A stretch of 55,911 nucleotides of DNA, from the NCBI GenBank assembly GCA_944327195.1, contig CALVGV010000014.1, positions 1-55,911 of the forward strand. The letters run 5' to 3'. A program made the translations under genes and the position numbers. This stretch comes from an uncultured Limosilactobacillus sp. (GTDB taxonomy: Bacteria > Bacillota > Bacilli > Lactobacillales > Lactobacillaceae). The notes under the pieces were generated by a model. It saw only the letters and a program-made list of their open reading frames with translations. It made no database searches and was not told the origin of the DNA. Of this stretch, positions 24,030 through 32,048 are shown one piece after another (position 1 is the stretch's first letter; each line of letters begins with the position of its first letter).

Positions 24030-24899
24030 ATGCAAGCAGTTCAGTCATTTAAGAACCAGGCCGCCGGGACCCTCTACCTGGTGCCAACCCCGATCGGCAA
24101 CCTCGGCGACATCACCGCCCGGGCACTGGACACCCTTCGCGCCGTCGACCTGGTGGCGGCCGAGGACACCCGCCACACCCAGCAGCTGCTCAACCACTTC
24201 GAGATCAAGCAGCACCTGGTCAGCCTCCACGAGCACAACTACGCCCAGCGGGTGCCGCAGCTGATCGAAGAACTCAAGGCCGGCAAGGACGTTGCCCAGT
24301 GCAGCGACGCCGGGATGCCCTCGATTTCCGACCCCGGCAAGGAACTGGTCGCCGCCGCCGTCAAGGAGGGCCTGCCGGTGGTCGCCCTCCCCGGGCCCAA
24401 CGCCGGCCTGACCGCTTTGATCGCCTCCGGCCTGGTGCCGCAGCCCTTCACCTTCTACGGCTTTTTGCCGCGCAAGCACCAGCAGCAGGTGACCGCCCTC
24501 AGTGAGCTGGTCAACCGGCCGGAAACGCTGATCTTCTACGAGGCCCCGCACCGGCTGGCCAAGACCCTGGCCGCCTTGGCCGAGGTCTTTGGCAAGGAGC
24601 GAAAAGTGGTGCTGGCTCGCGAGCTGACCAAGCGCTACGAGGAATACCTCCGCGGCAGCCTCGGCGAGGCGGTCAACTGGGCGGAAAGCCAGCCGGTCCG
24701 CGGCGAGTTCGTGCTCCTGGTGGCCGGCAACGACCACCCGCAGGCCAGCGGGGAGGCCCCGGCGCAAGCGGCCGATCCAATTGAGCAAATCGACGCCGAG
24801 ATCGCCCGCGGCCTGACCACCAACGCCGCCATCAAGCTAGTGGCCAAGCAGCGCGGGCTGAAGCGGCAGGAATTGTATAAGCAGTACCACCAGTTGTAG
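24030..24899 (+). CDS. rsmI: 16S rRNA (cytidine(1402)-2'-O)-methyltransferase
   Basis: A 289-residue SAM-dependent methyltransferase of the tetrapyrrole-methylase fold that 2'-O-methylates C1402 of 16S rRNA. The SAM-binding segments LVPTPIGNLGDIT and AAEDTRHTQQLL and the CSDAGMPSISDPG loop are clear. I start it at ATG 24030 (GGGGGAAGC upstream), not at the longer frame inside yabA. Confidence 0.96.
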   Translation: MQAVQSFKNQAAGTLYLVPTPIGNLGDITARALDTLRAVDLVAAEDTRHTQQLLNHFEIKQHLVSLHEHNYAQRVPQLIEELKAGKDVAQCSDAGMPSISDPGKELVAAAVKEGLPVVALPGPNAGLTALIASGLVPQPFTFYGFLPRKHQQQVTALSELVNRPETLIFYEAPHRLAKTLAALAEVFGKERKVVLARELTKRYEEYLRGSLGEAVNWAESQPVRGEFVLLVAGNDHPQASGEAPAQAADPIEQIDAEIARGLTTNAAIKLVAKQRGLKRQELYKQYHQL

Positions 24900-24912
24900 G
24901 AAAGGACGCGCA

Positions 24913-25653
24913 ATGAGCGAGCAAACAGACTTTGAAATTAGCCACCAGGTTCCCTACTACGAGTGCGACGCCAGCGGCCACCTGACGATCGGGATGCTCT
25001 TTCGCCTCCTGATCTTGGTCTCCGAGGAGCACAGCACCGCCCAGAAGGTGGGCCCGGACCGGGTCAAGGCTCTCGGCGGCGGCTGGGTGATCATCGACTA
25101 CGACGGCACGATCAACCGTCTGCCCAAGCGGGGGGAGACGGCGGTCTTCGGCACCCGGGTGGCGGCCTACAACCGCTTCTTCGTCGTCCGCGACTTCTGG
25201 GTTAAGGACGCGGCCGGGACGGTCCAGGTCAAGGTCAAGGGGCTCTTTGCCTTCATGAACCTGACCAGCCGCAAGATCGCCACCATCCCGACCGCCCTGA
25301 GCGAACCCTTCCAGCTGCCGGAGAGCCGTCGCCTACCCAAGGTGGCCCGGCCGACGGCGCAGGCGGTCGACGACCAGTGGCAAGCCAGCGACTACCGGGT
25401 CCGCTTCTTTGACATCGACCTCAACAACCACGTCAACAACGCCTGCTACTTCGATTGGCTGCTCGACCCGCTCGGCAGCGACTTCCTCCTCTACCACCGC
25501 CTGGTCGGCCTGAAGATCAAGTACGACCACGAGGTCCGCGCCGGGGCAACCGTTACCAGCACCTTTCGGCGGGAGGGGGCAGTGACCTACCACCAGGTCC
25601 AGAGTCAGGACGGGGTGGCGGCGGAGGCGGAGTTCACCTGGGAAGAGTGTTGA
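24913..25653 (+). CDS. Acyl-ACP thioesterase (FatA/hot-dog fold)
   Basis: A 246-residue double hot-dog protein of the bacterial acyl-ACP thioesterase family, which releases fatty acids from ACP. The substrate helix begins YYECDASGHLTIGML, and the second half has the catalytic-type DIDLNNHVNNACYFDW. Length fits. It sits 13 bp after rsmI, so it may share that transcript. Confidence 0.9.
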   Translation: MSEQTDFEISHQVPYYECDASGHLTIGMLFRLLILVSEEHSTAQKVGPDRVKALGGGWVIIDYDGTINRLPKRGETAVFGTRVAAYNRFFVVRDFWVKDAAGTVQVKVKGLFAFMNLTSRKIATIPTALSEPFQLPESRRLPKVARPTAQAVDDQWQASDYRVRFFDIDLNNHVNNACYFDWLLDPLGSDFLLYHRLVGLKIKYDHEVRAGATVTSTFRREGAVTYHQVQSQDGVAAEAEFTWEEC

Positions 25654-26032
25654 GCTCCGCAACGTTGGTGGGGGCCTCCGGGGAGTAGCTTCCGGGAGAC
25701 TGGAACGGGGTGGGCACAACTTTGAGCCTCCAAGGAGTCTCAAAGCTTGGCCTTGTTCTAAGCGATAAATCGCTAAGAACAATTTCACCCCTGAGCTCCC
25801 GGGTCTACTCCCCTCCGGCGGTGGTACCACTGCTACTGAACGACTCTTTTCGCTTGGTGGCAACTTGTTTCCCTTGAGAGAACAAGCATCGCTGAAAAAC
25901 TAGGTATGACTCCGCTCCGGGTGGTACCCCTGTAGCTAAAAGGTTCTCTTCGGTGGAAGACGACGAACGGATCCTCGCCATCGCCCTAAGTCTTCTTCCG
26001 GGCTTGGTTGTAAGAATGGACATTGAATTGAG
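25654..26032. other. Gene-free stretch holding repeat copy 3 and a related flank
   Basis: No credible gene. It includes the structured repeat at 25668-25824. A ~40-nt segment at 25909-25950 reads CTCCGCTCCGGGTGGTACC onward and matches, in reverse complement, the flank of copy 2 at 13729-13772. A second looser version (GGTGGTACCACTGCTACTGA) lies at 25819-25840. Confidence 0.5.
25668..25824 (+). repeat. Structured dispersed repeat, copy 3
   Basis: Closing stem: CCGGGGAGTAG (25678-25688) with CTACTCCCCTCCGG (25805-25818), CCGGGAG (25692-25698) with CTCCCGG (25796-25802), and GGGGTG (25707-25712) with CACCCC (25786-25791). Arm 1: TTTGAGcCTCC-AA-GGAGtCTCAAA. Arm 2: a 12-bp stem at 25754-25782 with ATAAAT loop. 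GGGCACAA and GCTTGGCCTT are the conserved joins. Stem bases differ from copies 1 and 4 but pairing is kept. Confidence 0.75.
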
Positions 26033-26070
26033 AAAACCCGCAAGCCGACTTTACATTGGCTTGCGGGTTT
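26033..26070. terminator. Strong symmetric terminator
   Basis: AAAACCCGCAAGCC pairs with GGCTTGCGGGTTTT. It isolates the TetR locus from the thioesterase side. Confidence 0.8.
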
Positions 26071-26165
26071 TCACCTTGTCAGGGGCTGCCCCTGGAATGG
26101 GCTAGTTAAAGTGAACTATAATTCTGGTAAGAAGATTAGTTAACCAATTGGTGGGGGACGAGACG

Positions 26166-26749
26166 ATGAAAATCACTGGCTACGAAGACCTACGGGTTCA
26201 ACGGACGATCAAGAGCATTTACGATGCCTTTAGCGAACTGATCCTGGAACGCGACTACGAGAAGATCACGGTCACCGAGCTGGCCAAGCGGGCGATGATC
26301 AACAAGAAGACCTTCTACCGCTACTACCCAACCCTCGACGACCTCCTAGCCGAGCTCCAGGCCCGCTATTCCAGGAATACCTGCAGCTGATCCAGGAACA
26401 ACAGCTGCAGTATCCGCGTGACCTGGCCAAGAGCCTCCAGCTCTTCTTCGAATTTTCGGCCAAGCAGGGGCCGGTCTACGACAAGATCACGACTTACGGC
26501 TCCTACAGTGGGATCCGCCAGCAGATGATCAACACGGTGATGAATAAGACCTGGGCGACCTCGGCCGCCTTTCAGCAGATGGCGCCCTTCAAGCAGCAAC
26601 TGCTACTGAACTTCATCGAACAGACCGGCCTGGCAATTTACGTCCAGTGGGTGAAGGCCGGTAGGAAGGAAGAACTAGCGACGGTGATTGCCTACGCCAG
26701 GGCCCTGATGGAGGGTGGGGTCAAGCAGTTCTTGGAATTAGACGAATAA
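26166..26749 (+). pseudogene. TetR/AcrR family regulator, frameshifted
   Basis: The N-terminal HTH (KITVTELAKRAMINKKTFYRYY, split here as positions 26274-26330) is intact, from ATG 26166 behind GGGGGACGAG. Near 26367 one base appears lost: frame 1 runs YSRNTCS-stop, while the next frame continues with QEYLQLIQEQQ and the full C-terminal domain to QFLELDE at 26749. Restoring one base would give a ~194-residue regulator. It could be a recent inactivation or a sequencing error. A TATAAT lies at 26117-26122. Neighbouring oxidoreductase and efflux genes are plausible targets. Confidence 0.75.
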
Positions 26750-26756
26750 GACGGCA

Positions 26757-26799
26757 AAGGCTCCCCGCGGATGATGACTTTCGCGGGGAGCCCTTTTTT
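26757..26799 (+). terminator. Terminator after the TetR locus
   Basis: GGCTCCCCGCG pairs with CGCGGGGAGCC and is followed by six T. Confidence 0.85.
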
Positions 26800-26802
26800 G
26801 CC

Positions 26803-26943
26803 TCAATAATCAAATTTCATTTTACCAAGCAGATCCACTGTTTCGGGGGTCAGCAGCCCCGCAAAGTAACTGCGGCCCTGGTCGAGCTGAGCAATTTGTT
26901 GCATCTCGGTGGGGGCAATTCGATTGCCAGCGAGCCCAGTTTT
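26803..26943 (-). pseudogene. C-terminal remnant of an aldo/keto reductase
   Basis: An open frame of about 45 codons ends GLLTPETVDLLGKMKFDY and includes IAPTEMQQIAQLDQGRSYF. That piece lines up with LTPAEMAAIDALDKHQRYF near the C terminus of the intact aldo/keto reductase at 27580. It has no start codon and no ribosome-binding site and lies directly after the stop of the next gene. I read it as the tail of a deleted reductase gene. Confidence 0.55.
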
Positions 26944-26949
26944 TCCTCT

Positions 26950-27561
26950 CTAGTGGGCCTGGGGCCGGTTGATCCCGAGACTCTCCCGGCGGCCGAAGTC
27001 GGGGTCGTTAACCATTCGGGCGACCAGGTCCGCGATCGCGGCGCGGGAAACGTCGTGGCCGCCGAAGGGTTCCCCCTTCCTGGTCAGTTCGTAGCGGGGA
27101 TCGCCGTTGTCGAACCAGCCGGGGCGGATGATGGTGTAGTCGAGGTCGCTGGCCTCGATGAGGTCGGCCGCCTTCCGGTAGGGGCGCAGGATCCCGTTGT
27201 GGTAAGGGTCGGGTGATTCACCCAGCCAGGCGGGGATTTCCTGGTAGATCCCCATGGTGGTGATGAAGGCCAGCCGCTTCACCTGGGCGTGGTCCATCGC
27301 CACTACTAGGTGCTGAGCGTAGCGGTCCAGCTGCCCGGAAAGGGCGGCGAAGACGAAGTCGACCCCGACCAGGGTGGCCGTCAGTGCCTGGTCGTCGGTG
27401 ACGTCCAGCCGGATTGCCGCTTCCCGCGCCGGGTCGGTAACCGGGATGCGCCGGGGATGGCGGGACGCCAGCACCAGCTGGGCGGTCGTCTGTTGCAGGA
27501 GTTCGCGGGCCACCACCCGGCCAATTGAACCGGAGGCGCCGATGATTAATACCTTGGTCAT
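26950..27561 (-). CDS. NAD(P)-binding Rossmann oxidoreductase (NmrA/atypical SDR type)
   Basis: A 203-residue atypical short-chain dehydrogenase. The nucleotide-binding motif GASGSIGRV is at residues 8-16, followed by ASRHPRR, which could recognise NADPH. The start at ATG 27561 is nine bases after AAAGGA; a second ATG nine bases upstream would overlap that site. It is 18 bp downstream of the aldo/keto reductase and so probably co-transcribed. Substrate unknown. Confidence 0.85.
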   Translation of the reverse strand: MTKVLIIGASGSIGRVVARELLQQTTAQLVLASRHPRRIPVTDPAREAAIRLDVTDDQALTATLVGVDFVFAALSGQLDRYAQHLVVAMDHAQVKRLAFITTMGIYQEIPAWLGESPDPYHNGILRPYRKAADLIEASDLDYTIIRPGWFDNGDPRYELTRKGEPFGGHDVSRAAIADLVARMVNDPDFGRRESLGINRPQAH

Positions 27562-27579
27562 TGCAATCATTCCTTTCTC

Positions 27580-28437
27580 TTAGTCGGCCGGGCGGAAGTT
27601 GGCGAAGGCGGTCTCCTGCTCCGCCAGCGGCATCGTGAAGTAGCGCTGGTGCTTGTCGAGGGCGTCGATCGCCGCCATTTCCGCCGGGGTCAGTTTAAAG
27701 TCGAAGACGGCCAGGTTGTCCGCCATGTGCTGCGGGTTGGTGGTCTTCGGGAAGACGATGTGGCCCTTTTGCAGGTGCCAGCGGAGGATGATTTGGACGT
27801 TGCTCTTGTTGTACTTGGCCGCCAGTTGGGTGAAGACCGGTTCGGCGATTAGTTGGCGGTCACCGTGGCCGAGCGGGTACCAGGATTCCAGCCGGGTGCC
27901 ATAGGGGGCCAGCTTCTCCTTTAAGGCCTGTTGTTGGTAGTAGGGGTGGAGCTCAACCTGCATCACGGCCGGCTTGATTGTGGCCTGGGCCAGGACGGCG
28001 TCGAGGCGGGGGCCGTCAAAGTTGCTGAGGCCGATCGCGCGCACCTTGCCCGCCCTAACGGCCTCCTCCATCGCCTGCCAGGCGCCGAGGTAGTCGCCGA
28101 TTTGTTGGTGGAGGAGGAGCAGGTCGAGGTAGTCGGTCTGCAGGCGGGCCAGCATCTTATCGATTGCCTCCGGGGTGACGGTGCGGCCGTAGTCGCTCGG
28201 CCACAGCTTCGAGGTGATCCACACTTCCTCGCGGTCGAGGCCGCTGTGCTTGATCGCCTGGCCGACCCCGCGCTCGTTTTGGTAGGCGTGGGCGGTGTCG
28301 ATGTGGCGGTAGCCCAGCTTGAGGGCGGCGCTGACGGCCCGTTCGGTGGCGGCGTCGCCGTTGATCTGGTAGACGCCGAGGCCGACTTGGGGGATCTGAA
28401 GCTGGTTGTTGAGGGTGAGGTAGAGTTGTTCAGTCAT
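27580..28437 (-). CDS. Aldo/keto reductase
   Basis: A 285-residue TIM-barrel NADPH-dependent reductase. The catalytic tetrad is Asp47, Tyr52, Lys77 and His110 (DTAHAYQNE, ITSKLW, LLLLHQQ). KTTNPQHMADN near residue 250 binds the cofactor phosphate. Start is ATG 28437 after AAGGAG; the longer frame to 28479 was rejected. The promoter region shares a motif with that of the 30385 gene, suggesting common control with the efflux operon. Confidence 0.92.
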   Translation of the reverse strand: MTEQLYLTLNNQLQIPQVGLGVYQINGDAATERAVSAALKLGYRHIDTAHAYQNERGVGQAIKHSGLDREEVWITSKLWPSDYGRTVTPEAIDKMLARLQTDYLDLLLLHQQIGDYLGAWQAMEEAVRAGKVRAIGLSNFDGPRLDAVLAQATIKPAVMQVELHPYYQQQALKEKLAPYGTRLESWYPLGHGDRQLIAEPVFTQLAAKYNKSNVQIILRWHLQKGHIVFPKTTNPQHMADNLAVFDFKLTPAEMAAIDALDKHQRYFTMPLAEQETAFANFRPAD

Positions 28438-28460
28438 TTTTTTCTCCTTTGCTTTGCTTA

Positions 28461-28506
28461 ACTTGATTATCTCCGCCAAATGGCGCCGGGGAAATGGGCA
28501 ATCTTT
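28461..28506 (-). promoter_or_regulatory. Shared promoter/operator motif upstream of the aldo/keto reductase
   Basis: On the minus strand AAAGATTGCCCATTT, then 20 bp, then GATAATCAAGT. The same two blocks at the same distance lie at 30413-30458. The -35 is poor, which suits an activator. Confidence 0.5.
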
Positions 28507-28554
28507 TCGGGAAGGGACATAGGTAACGGAATTGGCAAAAGGGTGGCAGAACGA

Positions 28555-30009
28555 TCACTTTTCCGGCCGCGGGGCGGGGCGTTGCCAGTTGATCAGGAGG
28601 GCGGCGACCACCAATCCCAGGCCGATCAGCATGATCAGGTGGATCCCGGAAAAGAGGATTGTTCTTAGTGAGGGAAGCAGGGCGGCCGGCAGCTTCTTGG
28701 CGGTCGCTGGGTCGGTCAGCTGGTTGACCATCCGGCTGGTCAGCGGGGCGTGGAGCTGGTGCTTGGTGTTCAGGCTCAGCACGGCGCCGAAGATGGCGGC
28801 TAGGAAGGTTTCCCCCAGGGTGCGGACGAGGAGGCCGAAGGTGGTCGAGCTGGTCATCAATTCACGATCAACCCCGTCTTGAATCGAGATCTGCATCGGG
28901 GTAAAGGCCAGGCCCATCCCCAGGCCGTCAAAGCCGCCGCTGACGATCAGCCACCAGTAGGGCGCCGATTTGGTGGCCATCACCAGGGCGATTGCAGACA
29001 GCAGGATGCTAAGGCCGCCGACCATCACGATCCGCTTATAGGGGAGGCTTCCCATCAGGCGGGCGGTCATCCGGGTGCCGACCAAGAGCAGGATCGAGGC
29101 GGCAATCTGGGTGAGGCCACCGGCGACGGCGCTGGTCCCCAGCAGGCCCTGCGCCCACAGCGGAGCGTAGACGCTGTAGGCAATGAAGAAGCCGTTGAAG
29201 AGGAACATGATCAGGTTCTGCGATTGGATTGACCAGTTCGCCAGCAGGTTGGCCGGCACGAGCGCCCGCGGACCCCGGCGTTTCTCGAGCCGGTAGAAGA
29301 GAGCGGCGAGGACGAGCCCGCAGAGAAGAAGGATCCCGGCCCGCGGCAGGCTGGTGGCGAGGGCGTCGCTGGCAAAGAGGAGGGTCGTCAGGGTCACGAT
29401 CAATCCGAGGGCCCCCAGGGAGTCAAAGTACTTGCTGGTTGGCCGCACCGGTGCTTCCTGGTAGGTCGCCTGCAGCATTAGGGCGGCGAGGATGCCGAGC
29501 GGGACGTTGATGAAGAAGACCCACCGCCAGGAGAAGGCGTCGACCAGCCAGCCGCCGATCAGCGGGCCGACCACCGTGGACAGGGTGTAGGAGGCGGTCA
29601 CCCAGCCGATTGCCCGGGCTCGCTGGGCGGGGTCGGGATAAAGCCGGGCGTAGATGATGAAGGGGATCGAAATCATCCCCCCGGCCCCGATTCCCATCAG
29701 CGCCCGCATGGCGATCAGCACCCCCATGGTGGTGGAAAAGCCGCCGAGAAAGGAGCTGGCGACGAAGAGCAGGACCGAGATTTGAAAGGTGCGCTTGTTG
29801 CCGATCAGTTCGCCCACCCGGCCCCAGAGGATGGTGGTGACCGCCGTGCCAAAGAGGAAGGCGGCGGTCACCCAGCCGATCAGCCGGATCCCGTTCAGGG
29901 CGCTGGTGATCGCGGGCAGGGCGGTGTTGATGATCGTGGCGTCGAGGCCGCCCATGAAGTTGGCCAACAAGAGGGCGAGGGTGGCAATCAGTCGTTTTTG
30001 CTTGGTCAT
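28555..30009 (-). CDS. MFS drug efflux transporter, DHA2 (14-TM) family
   Basis: A 484-residue proton-coupled pump with 14 predicted membrane segments. Family motifs seen are LDATIINTALPAI near the N terminus (motif D1), LWGRVGELIGNKRTF (motif A) and the motif C region with GWVTASYTLSTVVGPLIGG. It follows the NTF2-like gene by ten bases and shares its promoter. EmrB/QacA-type substrates are lipophilic toxic compounds; the actual substrate is unknown. Confidence 0.92.
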   Translation of the reverse strand: MTKQKRLIATLALLLANFMGGLDATIINTALPAITSALNGIRLIGWVTAAFLFGTAVTTILWGRVGELIGNKRTFQISVLLFVASSFLGGFSTTMGVLIAMRALMGIGAGGMISIPFIIYARLYPDPAQRARAIGWVTASYTLSTVVGPLIGGWLVDAFSWRWVFFINVPLGILAALMLQATYQEAPVRPTSKYFDSLGALGLIVTLTTLLFASDALATSLPRAGILLLCGLVLAALFYRLEKRRGPRALVPANLLANWSIQSQNLIMFLFNGFFIAYSVYAPLWAQGLLGTSAVAGGLTQIAASILLLVGTRMTARLMGSLPYKRIVMVGGLSILLSAIALVMATKSAPYWWLIVSGGFDGLGMGLAFTPMQISIQDGVDRELMTSSTTFGLLVRTLGETFLAAIFGAVLSLNTKHQLHAPLTSRMVNQLTDPATAKKLPAALLPSLRTILFSGIHLIMLIGLGLVVAALLINWQRPAPRPEK

Positions 30010-30019
30010 TGGAACCTCC

Positions 30020-30385
30020 TTAGTTCATGCTGGTTTTTGCCCCGGTGATCAGCCACTGGCCGCCGACCCGGGCGAGGGTGGTTTGGGTGGTTAGCGGCCA
30101 GCGGTTGCGAAAGCCATAAATCCGGGCGTCGAGCTCGCTCTTGAGGGTTACCGTGGCCTGGTCGGTGCCGACCCGGGCGTGGACGGCCCGTTCCCGGCTG
30201 GTGAAGTAGTGCAGCCTTCCTAGTTCCAGCTGGTGGAGCCACTCGTCGCGCGACTGGACGGCGCCGGTGAGGTGAACAAAGCGGGCCTGCAGGGAAATGA
30301 GTTGCCGAAGGGTCGCCAGGTCGCCAGCGATCATGCCGGCAACCTGCTGGCGGACGACGGTAATTACTGTTTCTTGATCAGTCAT
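30020..30385 (-). CDS. NTF2-like (SnoaL/DUF4440-type) small protein
   Basis: A 121-residue cone-fold protein with the layout of NTF2-like proteins: an N-terminal helix pair (QQVAGMIAGDLATLRQLI), FVHLTGAVQSRDEWLHQL, and a C-terminal sheet ending QWLITGAKTSM. GGAGGAAG precedes ATG 30385. It is the first gene before the MFS pump. A detoxifying isomerase or binding role is possible but not shown. Confidence 0.8.
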   Translation of the reverse strand: MTDQETVITVVRQQVAGMIAGDLATLRQLISLQARFVHLTGAVQSRDEWLHQLELGRLHYFTSRERAVHARVGTDQATVTLKSELDARIYGFRNRWPLTTQTTLARVGGQWLITGAKTSMN

Positions 30386-30412
30386 CAATTTGCTTCCTCC
30401 TTCTTATCGATG

Positions 30413-30458
30413 ACTTGATTATCGGCCCCCGGCTCCGGCAAAAAAATGGGCAGTCTTT
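30413..30458 (-). promoter_or_regulatory. Shared promoter/operator motif upstream of the NTF2-MFS operon
   Basis: AAAGACTGCCCATTT, 20 bp, GATAATCAAGT on the minus strand: the counterpart of 28461-28506. A third GATTGCCCATT lies at 30529-30539 on the other strand. Confidence 0.5.
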
Positions 30459-30528
30459 GCCAAACGGGGACTTATGCCCCGGCTTGGCGAAAAGCGGGGC
30501 AGAAAATCTTCCCGGCTCGGTAGGCGGG

Positions 30529-30593
30529 GATTGCCCATTGACGGTCCCTTGCTTTTTGATTAGAATTATTAGCGTATTATGAGAGAATCTCAT
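30529..30593 (+). promoter_or_regulatory. Aminotransferase promoter with two operator-like sites
   Basis: TTGACG (30538-30543), 17 bp, TAGAAT (30561-30566). GATTGCCCATT overlaps the -35 side, and the dyad ATGAGA-GAA-TCTCAT (30579-30593) lies at the predicted transcript start. Confidence 0.55.
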
Positions 30594-30637
30594 AGTTACA
30601 TAATGATCAAAGCACCACAGAAGCAAGGAGGATGAAC

Positions 30638-31981
30638 ATGCCAGACGAAAACGCCCGCCTGCTGGCCGCTGAGGAAGCAGCCCTGGCAACCAGCAGCCGC
30701 ATCAAGTACTTCGACATCGTGATCGACCACGGCCGGGGGGCCATCCTGACCGATGCCAACGGCAAGGACTACATCGACCTGCTGGCCAGCGCCAGCTCAA
30801 CCAACACCGGCCACTGTCACCCCAAGGTGGTCAAGGCAATCCAGGACCAGGCCAGCCGCCTGATCCAGTACACCCCGGCCTACTTTGCCAACGCCAACGC
30901 CGCCCGCCTCGCCCCGCGCCTGGCGGCCAAGGCGCCGATCAGCGGCCCGGTCGAGGTGGCCTGGGGGAACTCGGGCTCCGACGCCAACGACGCGATCATC
31001 AAGTTTTCCCGCGCCTCCACCGGCCGGCGGGTGATCGTGGCCTTCACCGGGGCCTACCACGGTTCTACATATGGGTCAATGACCCTCTCCTCGGTCAGCC
31101 TCAACATGACCCGCAAGATGGGGCCGCTGCTGCCCGGGGTGGTCAAGGTGCCCTTCCCCTCGCCCTGGCTGCGGGAAGAGGGGGAGAGCGAGGGCCACTT
31201 CGTCGACCGCTTCTTCCAGTCCTTTTTGACCCCCTTTCAGACCTACCTGCCGGCCGAGGAGGTGGCCGCCATCCTGATCGAGCCGATCCAGGGCGACGGC
31301 GGGATCGCCAAGACGCCGACCGCCTTCATGCAAAAGGTGGCCGCCTTCGCCAAGGCGCACGGCATCCTGCTGGCGGTCGACGAGGTCAACCAGGGGATGG
31401 GACGGACCGGCTACTGGTGGTCGATTCAGCGTTTCCCCGGGGTGGAACCGGACCTGATGGCGGTCGGCAAGTCGCTGGCCTCGGGCCTGCCGCTGAGCGC
31501 GGTCGTCGGTCGCAAAGAGGTGATGGAATCGCTGGCCGCCCCGGCCCACGTCTTCACCACCGCCGGCAACCCGCTCACCACCGCCGCCGCCCTGGCGACC
31601 CTGGAGGTGATCGAGGAGGAGGACCTGCTGGACCGGTCGCTGCGCCTCGGCGCCCGCGCTCAGGACTTCTTTGAGGCGGCCCAGGCGCGCTACCCCTTCC
31701 TCGGGGCGGTGCGGATGTACGGCCTCGACGGCGGGATTGACATCGTCGACCCCGAGAGTGGGGAAATGGACCCGGTCGCGGCCACTAAGATCATCACCCG
31801 CGCCTTTGAACTCGGCGTGATCATCATCACCCTCCGCGGTAGCATCCTCCGCTTCCAGCCGCCGCTGGTGATCACCGAGGCCCAGCTCGACCGCGCCCTG
31901 GCAATTCTCGACCAGGCCTTTGCCGACTACGCCGCCGGCCAGCTGACCCTGCCGGCCAACAGCGACCAGATTGGCTGGTAA
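30638..31981 (+). CDS. Class III pyridoxal-phosphate aminotransferase
   Basis: A 447-residue class III (omega/GABA/acetylornithine-type) aminotransferase. The PLP lysine lies in LMAVGKSLASGLPLSAV. The aspartate contacting the pyridine nitrogen lies in LAVDEVNQGMGRTG. WGNSGSDANDAIIK is the cofactor phosphate region, and GAYHGSTYGSMTLS carries the ring-stacking residue area. ATG 30638 has AAGGAGG six bases upstream; ATG 30632 abuts that site. Substrate (GABA, diamine or other) is open; an aldehyde dehydrogenase is encoded at 35445. Confidence 0.9.
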   Translation: MPDENARLLAAEEAALATSSRIKYFDIVIDHGRGAILTDANGKDYIDLLASASSTNTGHCHPKVVKAIQDQASRLIQYTPAYFANANAARLAPRLAAKAPISGPVEVAWGNSGSDANDAIIKFSRASTGRRVIVAFTGAYHGSTYGSMTLSSVSLNMTRKMGPLLPGVVKVPFPSPWLREEGESEGHFVDRFFQSFLTPFQTYLPAEEVAAILIEPIQGDGGIAKTPTAFMQKVAAFAKAHGILLAVDEVNQGMGRTGYWWSIQRFPGVEPDLMAVGKSLASGLPLSAVVGRKEVMESLAAPAHVFTTAGNPLTTAAALATLEVIEEEDLLDRSLRLGARAQDFFEAAQARYPFLGAVRMYGLDGGIDIVDPESGEMDPVAATKIITRAFELGVIIITLRGSILRFQPPLVITEAQLDRALAILDQAFADYAAGQLTLPANSDQIGW

Positions 31982-31995
31982 GGACCGCGCCCCCC

Positions 31996-32035
31996 TTCGC
32001 GTGCTATACTTATTATTAATAAGCAGCACGCGAAA
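31996..32035 (+). promoter_or_regulatory. Promoter within a 10-bp inverted repeat, uvrA-like gene
   Basis: TTCGCGTGCT and AGCACGCGAA are perfect inverted arms around 19-20 bp that contain the extended -10 TGCTATACT and an inner TTATTAATAA palindrome. It may be an operator over the promoter or a hairpin at the 5' end of the mRNA. Confidence 0.5.
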
Positions 32036-32048
32036 GAAGGAATTTTTC

